Part shown: positions 41,863 to 53,229 of the stretch, piece after piece
How the letters are laid out: the number at the start of each line of letters is the position of its first letter
How positions within the stretch are numbered: position 1 is the first letter of the stretch
Assembly (NCBI RefSeq): GCF_000002075.1
Contig: NW_004797813.1
Location: forward strand, 201,535 to 265,534
Origin: Aplysia californica
Lineage: Eukaryota; Mollusca; Gastropoda; Aplysiida; Aplysiidae
DNA length: 64,000 nt
Direction: 5' to 3'
Translations under genes and position numbers: made by a program
The notes under the pieces: model-generated
The model's database searches: none
What the model was told of the DNA's origin: nothing
What the model saw: only the letters and a program-made list of their open reading frames with translations

Positions 41863-42762
41863 GATTGATCAATGAAATTTAGAAGAAGAAAGCTGTTAGT
41901 CTCTATTGCACCAATACCTTGTATTACTTCCACCTGGCTTTATGAGCAGTAAGACAGAAAAATTAATCTGTACTGGCTCCAGTTTTCCTATTGCCACGTA
42001 CTCCATCACTGTACTACTCTACATGTTCACGTGAATGATTTAAAAAATAATGGCATAGATTCTATTTTATGTAGTAATGTAGCAGCATGTGAGCTTTTGC
42101 CTTGTACCCCGGAGCCATTCAGTGAATTCCACAAGTCTGTGGGGTAAATGTAGAGAACTTTCAAACATATCACAGCTGGAATGAGTGACTCCAGTGTCTC
42201 TTTTTACTTTCACAGGCCAGTTAACTTCAGTCAAAGAATGTATTTCTTGTGACAGTGATCAGTGCTGGGAAAACGCAAGACATACAGTAAACGGAAATTA
42301 AAGGAAAAAAGTGAATAAGTAGGACCTACCAGTGATGTCCTCCAACCACCCACTATTATAACAAAAAAATATTAACTTCAAGAGTAACTATGCAACTCCT
42401 GGATTTGTTTTATTATGATTTATTCATTTCAGTCATTAATATCTATGCATAACACATTATTCACAAGCTAAATCTCCATTCTATGATACAGTCACAAACT
42501 GACCTAAGGAACTGAAAGAAATAGCAGCGATAGAGACAAAATTTCAGTGACTGGAAAGATATGTTATCCTGCTCAGAACGAAGGAAAAGTTCAATCACCA
42601 GTCCCAAATTCATAATCCAGTCACCTAATAATTTTTTTAAAAAGGTGATCCTGTGGAAATAAATATGAATAACTTTCCAGGAAAACATTTTAAAAACATC
42701 CTCGTCTGCACCTACCATAAAGTAAAAAGGTAAACTGCAGAAATTAAGAGCCTTAAAATAAT
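41863..42762. other. Intergenic, no feature recognised
   Basis: AT-rich. No coding or repeat signal supported. Confidence 0.5.
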
Positions 42763-42763
42763 A

Positions 42764-43590
42764 CAGTGGAACTCGGATTCAACGAGCTCGGATTCAACGA
42801 GAGGAGATGGATTCCCCGTTTTTTCTTTCTATAAAATCAATAAAAATAACCCGGGTTCAACGAGTACTTAAATCAGCAAGCTTGGATTCAACGAGGTCGC
42901 TTCCAGGATGAACACCCTCCGCAGACGTGGCTTCGCTCATTTTTCTCCCACAACGAACTTTATTTATCTCTTCCCGTAAACCATCCATTGCACCTGCATC
43001 GTGAACTATTATTCACTTAGCCGATCGCATGTGACCAATCAGCGGTCTTCTTTCATACTAACACATGTGTTGTTGGCACGCGCACTTGTCTACTCTAGTG
43101 TGTGTCGGGGTCGGATGGGCGGCCTGCACACGTGTGACTATGTGTGTGTGTGTGGGGGGGTGGGGGGGGCATCATCGGTCCGGGCGAGGATCGTTGCAGA
43201 TACAAACGCGTCACTGTCTTTTTTCCCCTCCAGCAACTGATCAATATAATATTACAATAAGCTAGCCATGACGTAGATCTATGTAATGAATTGTGCGCTG
43301 GTCTATGGAATCAAATTTAAAAGTTGCCGTACACTAGACTCTACACAGCAACACATCTTTTTGGCAAACAATCGAGATGACACAGGCGTGCATTTGAACT
43401 AATTGTTTTTTTTTCTGCACAGCTCCTAATATGTAGGCATTTCAGGCAGTACTTGTGACTTCTGTTTATACATTACTTGCTCAGTGCCTGTAATTATCTA
43501 CACAAAACCTCGTGTTTGCTTTAACAAACACTCGGATTCAACGAGATTTTTGGTCAGGCCCGGCGACCTCGTTGAATCCGAGTTCCACTG
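42764..43590. mobile_element. Pogo/Tigger-like MITE with perfect TIRs
   Basis: Both ends read TA|CAGTGGAACTCGGATTCAAC followed by GAG; the 23-bp inverted repeat is identical, which suggests a fairly recent insertion. TA flanks both sides. At the left end TTCAACGAG recurs four times within ~140 bp. There is a GT-rich centre but no transposase. Confidence 0.88.
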
Positions 43591-43592
43591 TA

Positions 43593-45180
43593 TATAGACA
43601 AAAATATAACAAGAAAAAATACAAATGCAGGTAATGTCAACCTAACAATTTATCGTTACTGATCAAAATGTGACACCAGGCAGAAAATATCAGCCTTAAC
43701 ATTCAAATCAAGTGTAATTGACTCACAAAAATGTTGTAGCATGAAAAAGAAATATATTCACTCTCGTGACCCCTGGTTAATACCTTACATTTTTACCACA
43801 ACATACATTAAATAGAAAAAAGAACAATTTGACAAACATTGTCTCTTCCACACAGGTCAACATTATTTTTTTGCTGTCACTCACATACCACACACCAAAG
43901 CAGGGCCATATCCAGGAGTGTGTAAACTGATCAAAAGTAAGCAGAGGAATAGCAAAAAAAAAGTTACCTCCATCATAACAACATTAATTAAAGTAAAGAA
44001 GAAATCCGATTTGGCTTTTAAATCGAAATATAAGAACTGAACCTTCCATTTTACTGGAAGTGTTAACCCAATAGTTAGTCAACTGTTAACATAATTACAA
44101 TACATACATTTGAACCAAAATATAGAGGTGAAAGTCACTGGCCATAACAGAACATACACAACAGCAATTCAATAATAAAGTGAGAAAATTAAGGAAAAGT
44201 CGGACGTCAAAGGGAGAGAAGTGATCTGAGACACTGATGATCACAAGGCTGCACCAAAAAAAAAACTTTAAAAATTTGAATGAACCACTACTTTTGATGA
44301 GCTGCGTTTAAGGGTACACTTAACCCTTACAGTGGCAATAAAACAGCTGGGAACTCTTGAAATTGTGCAGTCACACCACTTGGACTTCTCCTCTATAGAG
44401 GCCATGCATTTGCTTCAGATCTATTGTTTTCATTTTAAATAAAAAGGTTGAAATTGAAGGGTGCTTTGGGCTGGCTAACGTGGTGTACATCTGCATAGAC
44501 AGGCCAAATCAATGTAAACCGATCTATTGACTTTAGATTAGCTGTAGAATCAAGTTGAAAGTGACACTTCACCAAAGTTCATTAACGCTGGCTCTTGTGA
44601 ATTACATCAGCTTTACAATGTTTTTAAGAGCTGCTGTGAATGCCACAAAATGGGATGGTCATCAAATTCTGATTTCTCACTTCATCATACTTTGGCCAAT
44701 CTTAGTTACGAGCTGCGCTCGAGTGAGAGCTGTAAACTCTTCATCGCAGGATGTCTGATAAGCTGGGGAAACTGGGGTAACTCAGGAGCATTAGAACTGG
44801 GCCTGACCACCTGGTCGTGGATCCGTATTAAAGTCAAAAGAACAACACATTAGGTAATACTCATCTAGAAATTTCCAGATCAAAATCTCCTCTACACACA
44901 AGATAAAATCTCATTCTAGCTCTTGCAGTTAGTGAAAGCTTTGTGTTTCTTTGACAAATAGCGTTTGTGTTCTAACACTTCAAATTTTAGGTCGATATTC
45001 ACAAGCTATGAGCGACATACTTCTCTCAGTGAACTTTGCAGAACTTGTGGGAACAAAATCACAACATTAAAAAGAAGTAAAGACAAAAAACCCTGAAAGT
45101 TATGTGCTTAGTTTGAGGGTGATGTTTTCTTTGTGTATGGAATTGATATTAGTCAAGACATCATTGATACCCATTTAAGG
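43593..45180. other. Intergenic, no feature recognised
   Basis: AT-rich DNA. The overlapping short open frames at 44555-44853 have no recognisable domain. Confidence 0.45.
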
Positions 45181-45991
45181 TACATTTGTCTCAAGTGTGT
45201 GGTTGCTATCGGATAAAAAAGAGACAGAGCTTAAAAACCATGAAACTGCACAAAAAAAGGTTTGCCATAGTCGACACATTTGGTGCTTATTTGACTCAAG
45301 TGTTGACCAGTGCAAGTTTTGCCAACATAGGGCTGCTTTGGCAGGAGCTAGGCTGCACAAACTACCGTGTTTTTCCTCCACGTCTCCTATATTGAGAAAT
45401 TCAGAAAAAAACAAAATACAACTAGCGAACAAGACAGCTCCACATCTCTTGCGTTAAAAGCGACTGAAACAATGTGAGAAATGCTGCTAAGAAAACCAAA
45501 ACACCAGCCACGAAATGCAAAAAAAGAAGCAGTTATATCCAGCCTCTTCAAAAGAAAATTATTCATATGCACAGATCCTCCAAGAATTGTGAAGTTGGAA
45601 ACTGGGGGACTGGGACAACCTCTTTCTGTGAAACCAGTAATAAATAAATCTATGAAAAACTTTATCAGAGGCTAGGACACGCACAAAGAAAAAAAAACAA
45701 GCTCAGTTAATGAAAGGTTTGAGACGACGTATGACTGGCCAGTCGAAAGATACAGACGATACACAGTTTGATTCAAAGTCAAAGTAATATCATTAACTCA
45801 AAGACAAGAAATATAGACGGCTTGAAAAATAAAGTGAAAATTTCCCGAGAACAAGCACTAGCTACTGTAAAAGTTACCGACAAGGACGGGTTCAAGGGAA
45901 GATGTTAGAAGTTAGAAATTATGGGGATACAGTTCGACAACGAAAGTTCAGTAAGGGCACTGTCACAGGGATATTGTCACAAGTTTTATCA

Positions 45992-46342
45992 AAGTTGTAA
46001 TAATAATAATAATAATAATTAGCATTTGTATAGTGCATGTCCCCACTCGAAAGAATGTGCTTTAAACTATATTATTACCCTAGCAGACCATCGAACACTC
46101 AGAAACATTCCCAGGAAGCATACATCATACAGTGCAAGCAGCTGGTTAAGCGCTCAACAAACACTAACAAACTGACCAGATCTGTCACTGTCTATAGCTG
46201 GGAATCCATTTTCACCTGGGTGAAGTGGGGAAATTTCGTGCAAAGTGCCTTTTCCACGGACACAACGTCGGGCCTGTGGCTCGAACCCCCAAACCCGCAA
46301 CCTCACGATTACGAGTCCAGTAGCTTAACCACTAAGTAGAGG
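45992..46342 (-). repeat. SINE-E, tRNA-headed, with LINE-like 3' tail
   Basis: On the minus strand the head has TTAGTGGTTAAGCTACTGG and the B box GGTTCGAGCC (complement of 46278-46288). The body holds GAAAAGGCACTTTGCACGAA and GTGAAAATGGATTCCCAGC. The 3' end is GTGGGGACATGCACTATACA followed by AATGCTAATTATT repeats. It resembles the widespread molluscan tRNA-SINE type. Confidence 0.8.
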
Positions 46343-47537
46343 AAAGATCATTCACAACTGATGAAAAAGAACACACAGTAACATAAGGTAAAGTGGACAA
46401 TTTAACTTTCTATGAGTTTTCTCAATGCATACTCAAAAGTGGACATGCTCACATTACATGGATTTCAGGAGATATTCCTAAAGATGAGGTTTGGGTAAAG
46501 ACAGTGGGAGATCATGTAAAAAATTTGTTTCAGCTGACACTTCAAACAGTGAACATTGCTAAACCAAATGCTAAGCACAACACAGCAGTTATCGCCATAG
46601 CAGATCAAAGACAGCCGTGAAAACTTGGTCAAATTTCTAGAAAACGGTTTCAGTGATGAAATTGCTGCTCTTGCATCTCATTCGTGGAGAGGAAAAGAAA
46701 GTTGAAAGTTTTTATAAACGGAGACTTCTTTTGCAAACTGTATGGCCTCTCAGGTCCTCTAGGCACATTTCTATGTCTATGGTGTTTAATACCGAAGTCC
46801 AGAATACAGACACAATGTGAGGCTTTTCCACAGACTTGCCATGTGTTGAGTGACAGTGATGAGGACAAAGCAAAGTAAAAGAAAGAAGTGCATGAGCTAA
46901 AACAATTGTAGTCTCCAATTTCTTACGTGCCTCTCGAGCCATGCGCAGGGCCGATAGCATCAAGTCTAGATGAAACTCTGAGACAAAACAGAATCACACC
47001 TCAAGCATACCACAGTCAGTCCTTTGATTTGATAGTAACCACTGTCATAAGTACCAAGAATCAAACGTTTTCAGACAACAGCTGCTGGTCGATTAAAGAA
47101 AGTCATTTACAAGAAATAACTGAATCAACTCAGACCATCTGAATAACAACACCATTGATGAGTTTGAACATTTTCTCGGGGCTGTGGTGTCTTATCCATC
47201 TCATAAGAACTTTAGCAAAGAAAAGATAGTCAACTGGACCAACTCTTCCACGCATGGAAACCCAAAGTTCAAACTATCATGGACAGTTGTCAGAACTCTC
47301 CTTCTGCTTTCACATGGGCAGGCTGGAGTTGAAAGAGGTGTTTTCTACCACCAAAGACTGCTCAGATTTCAACCTTTCTGGTGAGTACCTTGTTGCTAGA
47401 CGCCTGGCAAATGATTATCTTTGGAGAATTGGAGGGTTAAAGAATATGAAAAGTTTCAATGAGTTATAAGATCTCTCCAAGTAATTGTTTGTTTTAATGT
47501 AAGCGTTTTATTACTCCCAATGACACAATTTTGATCA

Positions 47538-47720
47538 TTTAGGGAGCGAGCATCTGACCCTGCCTGTCAGGGCTAACCACGGCTGAGAGGGATACAACAT
47601 CCCAGCAGAAAGACAGAGATACTCATCAATAATTTTTCACCACTCAGGAAGGAAACTTGAGTCTTCTGGGGTCACCTGCAAAGTGCTTAACCGCCACACC
47701 ACAGGTGCAGGTGACCTCTG
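47538..47720 (-). repeat. SINE-B copy, near complete
   Basis: The minus-strand head CACCTGTGGTGTGGCGGTTA is tRNA-like. The body holds AGTATCTCTGTCTTTCTGCT and the end GTTAGCCCTGACAGGCAGGG. It lies at the 3' side of the decayed transposon. Confidence 0.7.
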
Positions 47721-48099
47721 CCAAAGGGGCCCACCAAAAAGATGTGACATCATGGGGTGAAAAAAGCTGAGGAACTGAAAAAGGCATCTTCCTTGATATG
47801 GAAAACTACAGAAGACGAAATCTGCTCCATGAAGAAATGCTTCCGTCAGCTTGAGGCAGATCATGCAGACCTGGTCAAAGCTGCTGACATAGCAACTGAG
47901 GATGCAGAATGCCAAACCAATGTTTCTTTGATATCATAAACTAATTGTTTCAAAGAAAGGGCCAGGGACAAAACAGAGGAAATGAATGTTCTGGAGAAGT
48001 AGGCTAAATTAAGGAAAAGGAGAAAGTACTGCCAAGCATTGTCTGATTCCTTGCTCATCAACAACACTACTACTAGCCGCAAGAAGTGAAAAAGTGTTG

Positions 48100-49136
48100 A
48101 CTAACCCCAGCATGAATAAAATATATTTGATAAATAATGCTACTGCTTAGTACTGCAAGTACAGGCTCCTACACATTCAATCCCACCCCTTAAATCTATT
48201 GTGTCACATCTATCTTAATCTTGTCTTTGATTCCCTCTCCCATTATTTCCTATCCATTGATGATTGACCTTGCATTTCTCTTCATTTCTTCTTTCTCTCT
48301 CTCTCTTGGTCATCTCTAACAAACAAAAATAATTTTCAAACACAGCGACACATGGCATGAAATGAGTTGACATTTGAAGTTTCGGTGACAAGGAGACCAG
48401 ATTGATATTATCATTCTAAAACAATAGGAGGAAAACTATGGTCTTGAGAAGTTAGCTAGATTTAGGTTTACTACCATCAAGATCAGAAAGATTAAATATA
48501 AGTTTTAGTTTTTAATCAATTAGCAGAGAGATCTAGATCTTGATACATATCTAGCAGAGAAGATGATCGCAATTTTTTTTTTTTACTTCTACAACTTAAA
48601 GTATCAACACTAAAACCAATCCGCCCGAATTTGATAGCTGAACTTCTTCAGTTAGCAGCACCAACACAAAACTGGGTACGAGGTACAAATTAATATTCAG
48701 TTTTCCTCCCACTTCATAACATAATTTTTTTTAAATTTACAAATCACAACTACAAAGCAACAGAAGTACGTATATATTGCAACTGCCACGGTAAGGGCTA
48801 ATATATCTCCAGCGTGCACTTAACACAAAAACTCGGGGTTGATGAAGCAGCAAAGTCACATTTTTAGAATTAGAGTAGAGCTGGGTAATTTCGCCAGTTG
48901 GGGAATTGTGTAGATTCATCTGTTATATTTATTCCCAATCTCTACCCCCCTCCCCCTTGTAAGATTACATTATTGGAATATTATTTGTAAAGATATGCGT
49001 GCTTATCTTTTTAAAATTACACTGTAACTTTCATTTATTTTTACCGGGTGGTAAATAGTTTTATCCTTTTACAAACAGATGATGTTTTTGTTTTGTTTTT
49101 GTAGAAGTTTTCACCCCCAATCGACACTATATATAG
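48100..49136. other. Intergenic, no feature recognised
   Basis: Only a short CT-rich stretch near 48290 stands out. Confidence 0.5.
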
Positions 49137-49285
49137 ATCATTTAGGAGGTGGTCTTCGACCCTGCCTGTCGGGGCCAACGTCCCAGCAGAAAAACTGAGA
49201 TACTCGAGAAAAATTCCGCCCCCTCACGTTCTCTACATTCAACGGCAAAGTGTCAAACCATTGCGCCACAGGCACCGGTGCAAAC
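49137..49285 (-). repeat. SINE-B copy
   Basis: TAGGAGGTGGTCTTCGACCC, TGCCTGTCGGGGCCAAC and CATTGCGCCACAGGCACCGG (head, reversed) match the 47538 copy. Confidence 0.7.
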
Positions 49286-49869
49286 AGATGAATACCATGT
49301 ACAAGCAATACAATGTACCAAATACTGTACAATATGAAACTAAGGCTTCTTTAAATCACAAATAAAGGAAAATACATTGTGATTCAAATATCTACTCAAG
49401 ACAAGAACAAAAATTCAGTTGCAGATTTACAAACTTTCAGGTTGGAACTACAAACACATCTACTACAAATTCTGATAACGTAATGAAATTAGACGTCATA
49501 TTACAAAGGGGTTTTTCATCATTATTTTAAAAATATTTAAAAAAACAAGGGCATCTTCAGGTTCTTGTAAGTTCTCTTATTCTAGTTTCTGGTCTTCGTC
49601 ATCTTCTTCATCAACCTCCGTTTTTCCTCCATCCTGTGCACAACTTTGTGTCTCTTCAGTGGAGCTACACTGGGAAAGTACTCCCCACACCCTTAACACA
49701 CTCTTTCCCTTAAAAGCAGCATTTCTCCTTTTCCCCCCTTATCTCTCATTCTCTTTCTCTCTCCCCAACACCCCCTTTTTTATTACACTTTTATTACATC
49801 AGCCAAAGATCCCCCCCTTCCAGGGCGTAAGATTATATTTGAACGGCCCCTTACTTTAATTTTGTTCAG

Positions 49870-50810
49870 GTGCCAGAAGTGGATCATCAGCATCAGGAGA
49901 GATGACGAGAAGATTGCTGACATCAAGTCGAAGAGGGTGTGCTCTGCACATTTTCATGAGAAAGCCTTCAACTGCCCTACAGACATTCAGCATTCTCGAT
50001 TGCTACCGACTGCTGTGCCTACCATTGTCAACTGCCCAAATCCTCCTCCATCCATAGATCGTCGACGACCTACGCCCAAGATAAGAGAGTCTGCAGTAAG
50101 TTCAAAGAGGAGACGATTAGATAGGCCTACTGACAAAGCTTCTACCCCTAGCTCTGCATACGATGCAGGTGATGGTGACAGTGACAGTAATAGGCCCATG
50201 ATAAATGCATCCAAACCAGATCCTGAGAAGTTGGCCCGTGAGCTGGAGCACACCAAACTTGCTTTGAATAACCTCAAGAAAAAAGACAAGCAGCTTGAAA
50301 GGAAGTGCAAAACTGCACAAGCAGCTTGAAAGGAAGTGCAAAACTGCACAAGCAGCCAAGGTCAGAGTTGAGGAACGCCATGCCAAATAAGTAGCATCTC
50401 ATCATGTGAGGAAAGAAGCAATCCTGGAAAATTTTCTAAAAGACCTACCACTTGTTCCAACAGCTTTATTTCAGATCCTGATGGGGGTGAAAAAGTGGAT
50501 CAACTGGGACACAGAGAAAAAGGCTATGGAGTTGTGTCTCGCTGTGTACTTTAGAAGCACTTCAGCATACGTTATTCTCCGCTCCTTTGGGTTTCAGCTC
50601 CCGCACCCAAGAACACTCAGGATTTTCGACTGTGCTGACTGGGGTCGGTTTGTGTCAAAGTCTGTTGGAAATGATGCAATTGAGAACATTAGCACTGGGG
50701 AAACATGAGAAAAGAGTGACACTTTCCTTGGATGGAATGACTGTGACCAAAGCCCTGACATACAATCATCATTGTGACGAGCTGGTTAGAGAAGAAAATT
50801 TTGTGTCCCT
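49870..50810 (+). pseudogene. THAP-domain P-element-type transposase, 5' fragment
   Basis: An exon opens after TTTTGTTCAG. It reads RCQKWIISIRRDDEKIADIK then RVCSAHFHEKAF, the second half of a THAP (C2CH zinc) DNA-binding domain; the first cysteines must be in an upstream exon not found here. A basic linker and a coiled coil (KLARELEHTKLALNNLKKKD) follow. Then KAMELCLAVYFRSTSAYVIL and LRSFGFQLPHPRTLR recall the THAP9/P-element transposase core, ending with TLSLDGMTVTKALTYNHHCD where the first catalytic Asp is expected. A 31-bp tandem duplication (50288-50349) shifts the frame. A SINE-A head interrupts it at ~50803; nothing of the 3' part is seen. Confidence 0.75.
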
Positions 50811-50881
50811 GTCCTGATTTGAACCCGCGACCTTTTTAACGAAAGGATTGTGACGCCGAATGCCTAGACCACGAGAGCCCC
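50803..50881 (-). repeat. SINE-A head only
   Basis: Reversed: GGGGCTCTCGTGGTCTAGGC...GCGGGTTCAAATCAGGACAG. The tRNA-like first ~80 bp are present without the body, an unusual 3'-truncated form. Not scored as a tRNA gene because the cloverleaf does not close. Confidence 0.75.
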
Positions 50882-51559
50882 AATACATGACAAAGATAAA
50901 AACTAATGGTATAAATAGTGTATGACACACACACACACATGAACGCACTCTCCCCCTCAGTCTCAGTGCACACATTACAAAGTGACAGTTGACAGGTCAA
51001 AGTTTCTGAAGCAGTAACTACTGGGTGAAAATAACAGCCCAACGGCTATGAAGAGCCTTTCAAAGAAGAAACTTCTTCTAGATCTAGGTACGAGTGTCAC
51101 GCAATAGTTTTCTGCCCATCCTGTCTTCTCAGTAAACGGACTTCCTTTTGCCATAAACCATAACCATTAATAATTCATTTATAGAGGCACCAGCCATCTG
51201 TGTTTGGGTGCTGCTTTAGCCTCTCCTTTTGTTCACACAGTCGGCCTACGTAATCAGTCTGTCATGTCATAAACATAAACAGACTGGGCATACCGTGAGA
51301 CCAAACTGTGCACTGCGTGTGTGCGGCTCGCCCATAGATGTACACTAAAGTTTAAAAGGAGATAACTCTATGGGCTTGCCACAAAAAAAAAAGCCCAGCT
51401 GATCTCAGCATTAAGAAGATGGCGGCCGTCTGAGCCAACCAGAACCCGTTTTTCCATCACGATAAGAGGGCTTGTCCCTTTTGCTAGTATTGGTGTTCTG
51501 TGGTTCGGTGTCCCTCGGAAGACACTGGCTGATCATGTTTCGGGGAGATCTAACATAAA

Positions 51560-53220
51560 TAGGAGGGCGGGGAGGGAAAGAAACATCCCAGAGGAGATTG
51601 AAAATGCAAATGTAGATAGGGTGATAAAGGCTTCCAAGTCTGGCTTCCCCTTGACAAAAAAAGGTTTTATTAAAAGTAGGGTGGGCCGTGAAAAGATTGA
51701 GGCTGAAAACACAATTAAAAAATGGGATACTCGGGAAAGACTACTGGTCTGACCTTAGGAAGAGGCGTCCTGACCTTTGATCAGGACTCCTCAAAACTGT
51801 GCCTCTAACAGGCTGACCATGACTACTCGACCAGTAATTAATGGTTATTTTAATTATCTTGAAACCATCATGCATAAGTTGCAGCTGCTGGAGAAACCAA
51901 AAAAGATTTGGAACTGCGACGAAACTGGCCTGAAGTTTTTGCCAGACTGCTCAAGAGTCCTTCAGCAGAAAGGGGCCCGAAACGTAATAGCAAGATGCAG
52001 CCCATCAAAGGAGAGCGTCACCACCCTGGTCTGTATTAACGCAGCTGGCCAAGCCATGCCTCCCCTTTGTGTCGTCAAGGGAAAAACGGTGAGATCGGCC
52101 CAGTCCTTCGCAACCCAGGATGGACTTGAAGGAACAGTATGGACATACCAAGCGAACGCCTGGATGGACGACGACATCAGTGTGCAGTGGTTCCAGAAAG
52201 TGTTCCTACCCAACTGTGGAGAGGCAAGACCCCAGCTGCTGATCCTTGATTCCCACCATAGCCACAAGGTCCTGGAAATGCTTGAGCTGGCACAGAAAAA
52301 GGATGTGCATATTCTTGCCCTGCCTCCTCACACCACCCATGTGCTACAGCCTCTGGACAAGGTGGTGTTCAAACCGTTTAAGACCGCCTACACAAGGAAC
52401 TGCACAGAGTTTTTGGCATCAGAGCCCAGCTCCACAATCAACAAGGTGATGTGGCAAAGGCTGTCGAGAAACACATGGAATACCACGATGAGGCCAGACC
52501 TACTGGCAACAACATTCCAGGCCACTGGGATCTTCCCTCTTAACAGACACAGGATCCCAGAGTCAGTCTTTGCTCCATCAGACGCTCTGAGGGGCATTGC
52601 ACAGATCGAACCTGCTGAGGACAGGGAAGAGAGTGCCACCATCACTGACCCTGACGCAGCTGGAGTCCAACATGAAGTCTCGTTTGACAGCAAGGTTCTT
52701 CATGGGCTGAGCATTGACCCGACAGATGCCAGCATGGAGCAGCCAGTGGATGTCATAGAACTCCTGGACATGACAGACCAACAACTTCCAGCACTCCCCT
52801 TTAAAGAAACAGTTTCCTCCTGGACTGTTCACCCTGCTCCCTGGGAGACAGCAGAAGTCCCTACGTCAGGTCAAACCCCATGGATTGTTCACCCTGCACC
52901 CTGGGAGATAGAGAAAGCCCAAGCCCCCACAGTTGTTCCAGGTCCAGCATCTTTACCACCTGTAGATCTACAAGAACAATCAGCGAACTGGAACATTGAA
53001 TTAAGCACAGTTTTTTATTTTGATGTTATTCCAGCCACAGCTCCAGCACCAAAGCGGTCTCGAGCAATCAAGTCCCATGGATTGCTCACAAGCAAAGAAT
53101 TAATTGACTAGAAAAAGGTTCTGACAAAAAGAAAGAGAGAGAGGAGGCTGTAAAGCAGGAGAGAAGGGAGAAGACGAAGCAAAGGAAATTGGAGAGAGAA
53201 CAGAAAAAAGCCAAGAAATA
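51560..53220 (+). mobile_element. pogo/Tigger DNA transposon, transposase region
   Basis: Includes a 5' coding part in another frame (VIKASKSGFPLTKKGFIKS; KDYWSDLRKRRPDL before 51775), the 444-codon open frame at 51777-53111, and a lysine-rich tail in a shifted frame (KKKEREEAVKQERREKTKQR) to a stop near 53218. Terminal repeats could not be located. Confidence 0.75.
51777..53111 (+). CDS. pogo-type DDE transposase (main open frame)
   Basis: DDE superfamily transposase of pogo/Tigger elements, which cut and paste at TA sites in the nucleus. The catalytic acids are visible: D48 in NCDETGLKF, D158 in LLILDSHHSH and D194 in THVLQPLDKVVFKPFK, with 35 residues between the last two, as expected for the family. 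After the core comes an acidic/proline-rich tail with a duplicated WxVHPAPWE motif (~350 and ~372). The listed start is only the first Met; the true N terminus (HTH_psq and CENP-B type DNA-binding helices) lies upstream in another frame. A single unbroken 444-codon frame points to a fairly recent copy, or to selection on it. It lies ~1 kb past the THAP fragment. Confidence 0.88.
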   Translation: MIRTPQNCASNRLTMTTRPVINGYFNYLETIMHKLQLLEKPKKIWNCDETGLKFLPDCSRVLQQKGARNVIARCSPSKESVTTLVCINAAGQAMPPLCVVKGKTVRSAQSFATQDGLEGTVWTYQANAWMDDDISVQWFQKVFLPNCGEARPQLLILDSHHSHKVLEMLELAQKKDVHILALPPHTTHVLQPLDKVVFKPFKTAYTRNCTEFLASEPSSTINKVMWQRLSRNTWNTTMRPDLLATTFQATGIFPLNRHRIPESVFAPSDALRGIAQIEPAEDREESATITDPDAAGVQHEVSFDSKVLHGLSIDPTDASMEQPVDVIELLDMTDQQLPALPFKETVSSWTVHPAPWETAEVPTSGQTPWIVHPAPWEIEKAQAPTVVPGPASLPPVDLQEQSANWNIELSTVFYFDVIPATAPAPKRSRAIKSHGLLTSKELID

Positions 53221-53229
53221 GATCTAGAT

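Larger units (their letters stand above)
45180..48090 (+). mobile_element. Decayed transposon-like gene of unclassified family
   Basis: Coding islands in different frames keep one order: CKFCQHRAALAGARLHKL (45.3 kb); EVWVKTVGDHVKNLFQLTL and VNIAKPNAKHN (46.5 kb); KLKVFINGDFFCKLYGLSGP with LCLWCLIP (46.7 kb); LLSHGQAGVERGVF and an alternative frame with LVARRLANDYLWRI (47.3 kb); a coiled-coil-like KKCFRQLEADHADLVKAADI (47.8 kb). The G-D-x-x-F-x-C-x-x-Y-G-L-S-G...CLWC block recalls an uncharacterised gene family repeated in marine invertebrates (recalled, not checked), and HGxAxVERGFS looks like an RNase-H/hAT-type end. Heavily broken; no assignment to a named superfamily is made. A SINE-E copy is inserted at 45992-46342. 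Confidence 0.5.

Noticed and set aside
49870-50329. THAP frame as a host THAP gene
   Set aside because: The following frame has P-transposase features and the copy is broken by a duplication and a SINE, so a dead transposon is the simpler reading.
51962-52832. Open frames on the minus strand under the pogo transposase
   Set aside because: They are shadows of the well-supported + strand DDE frame.
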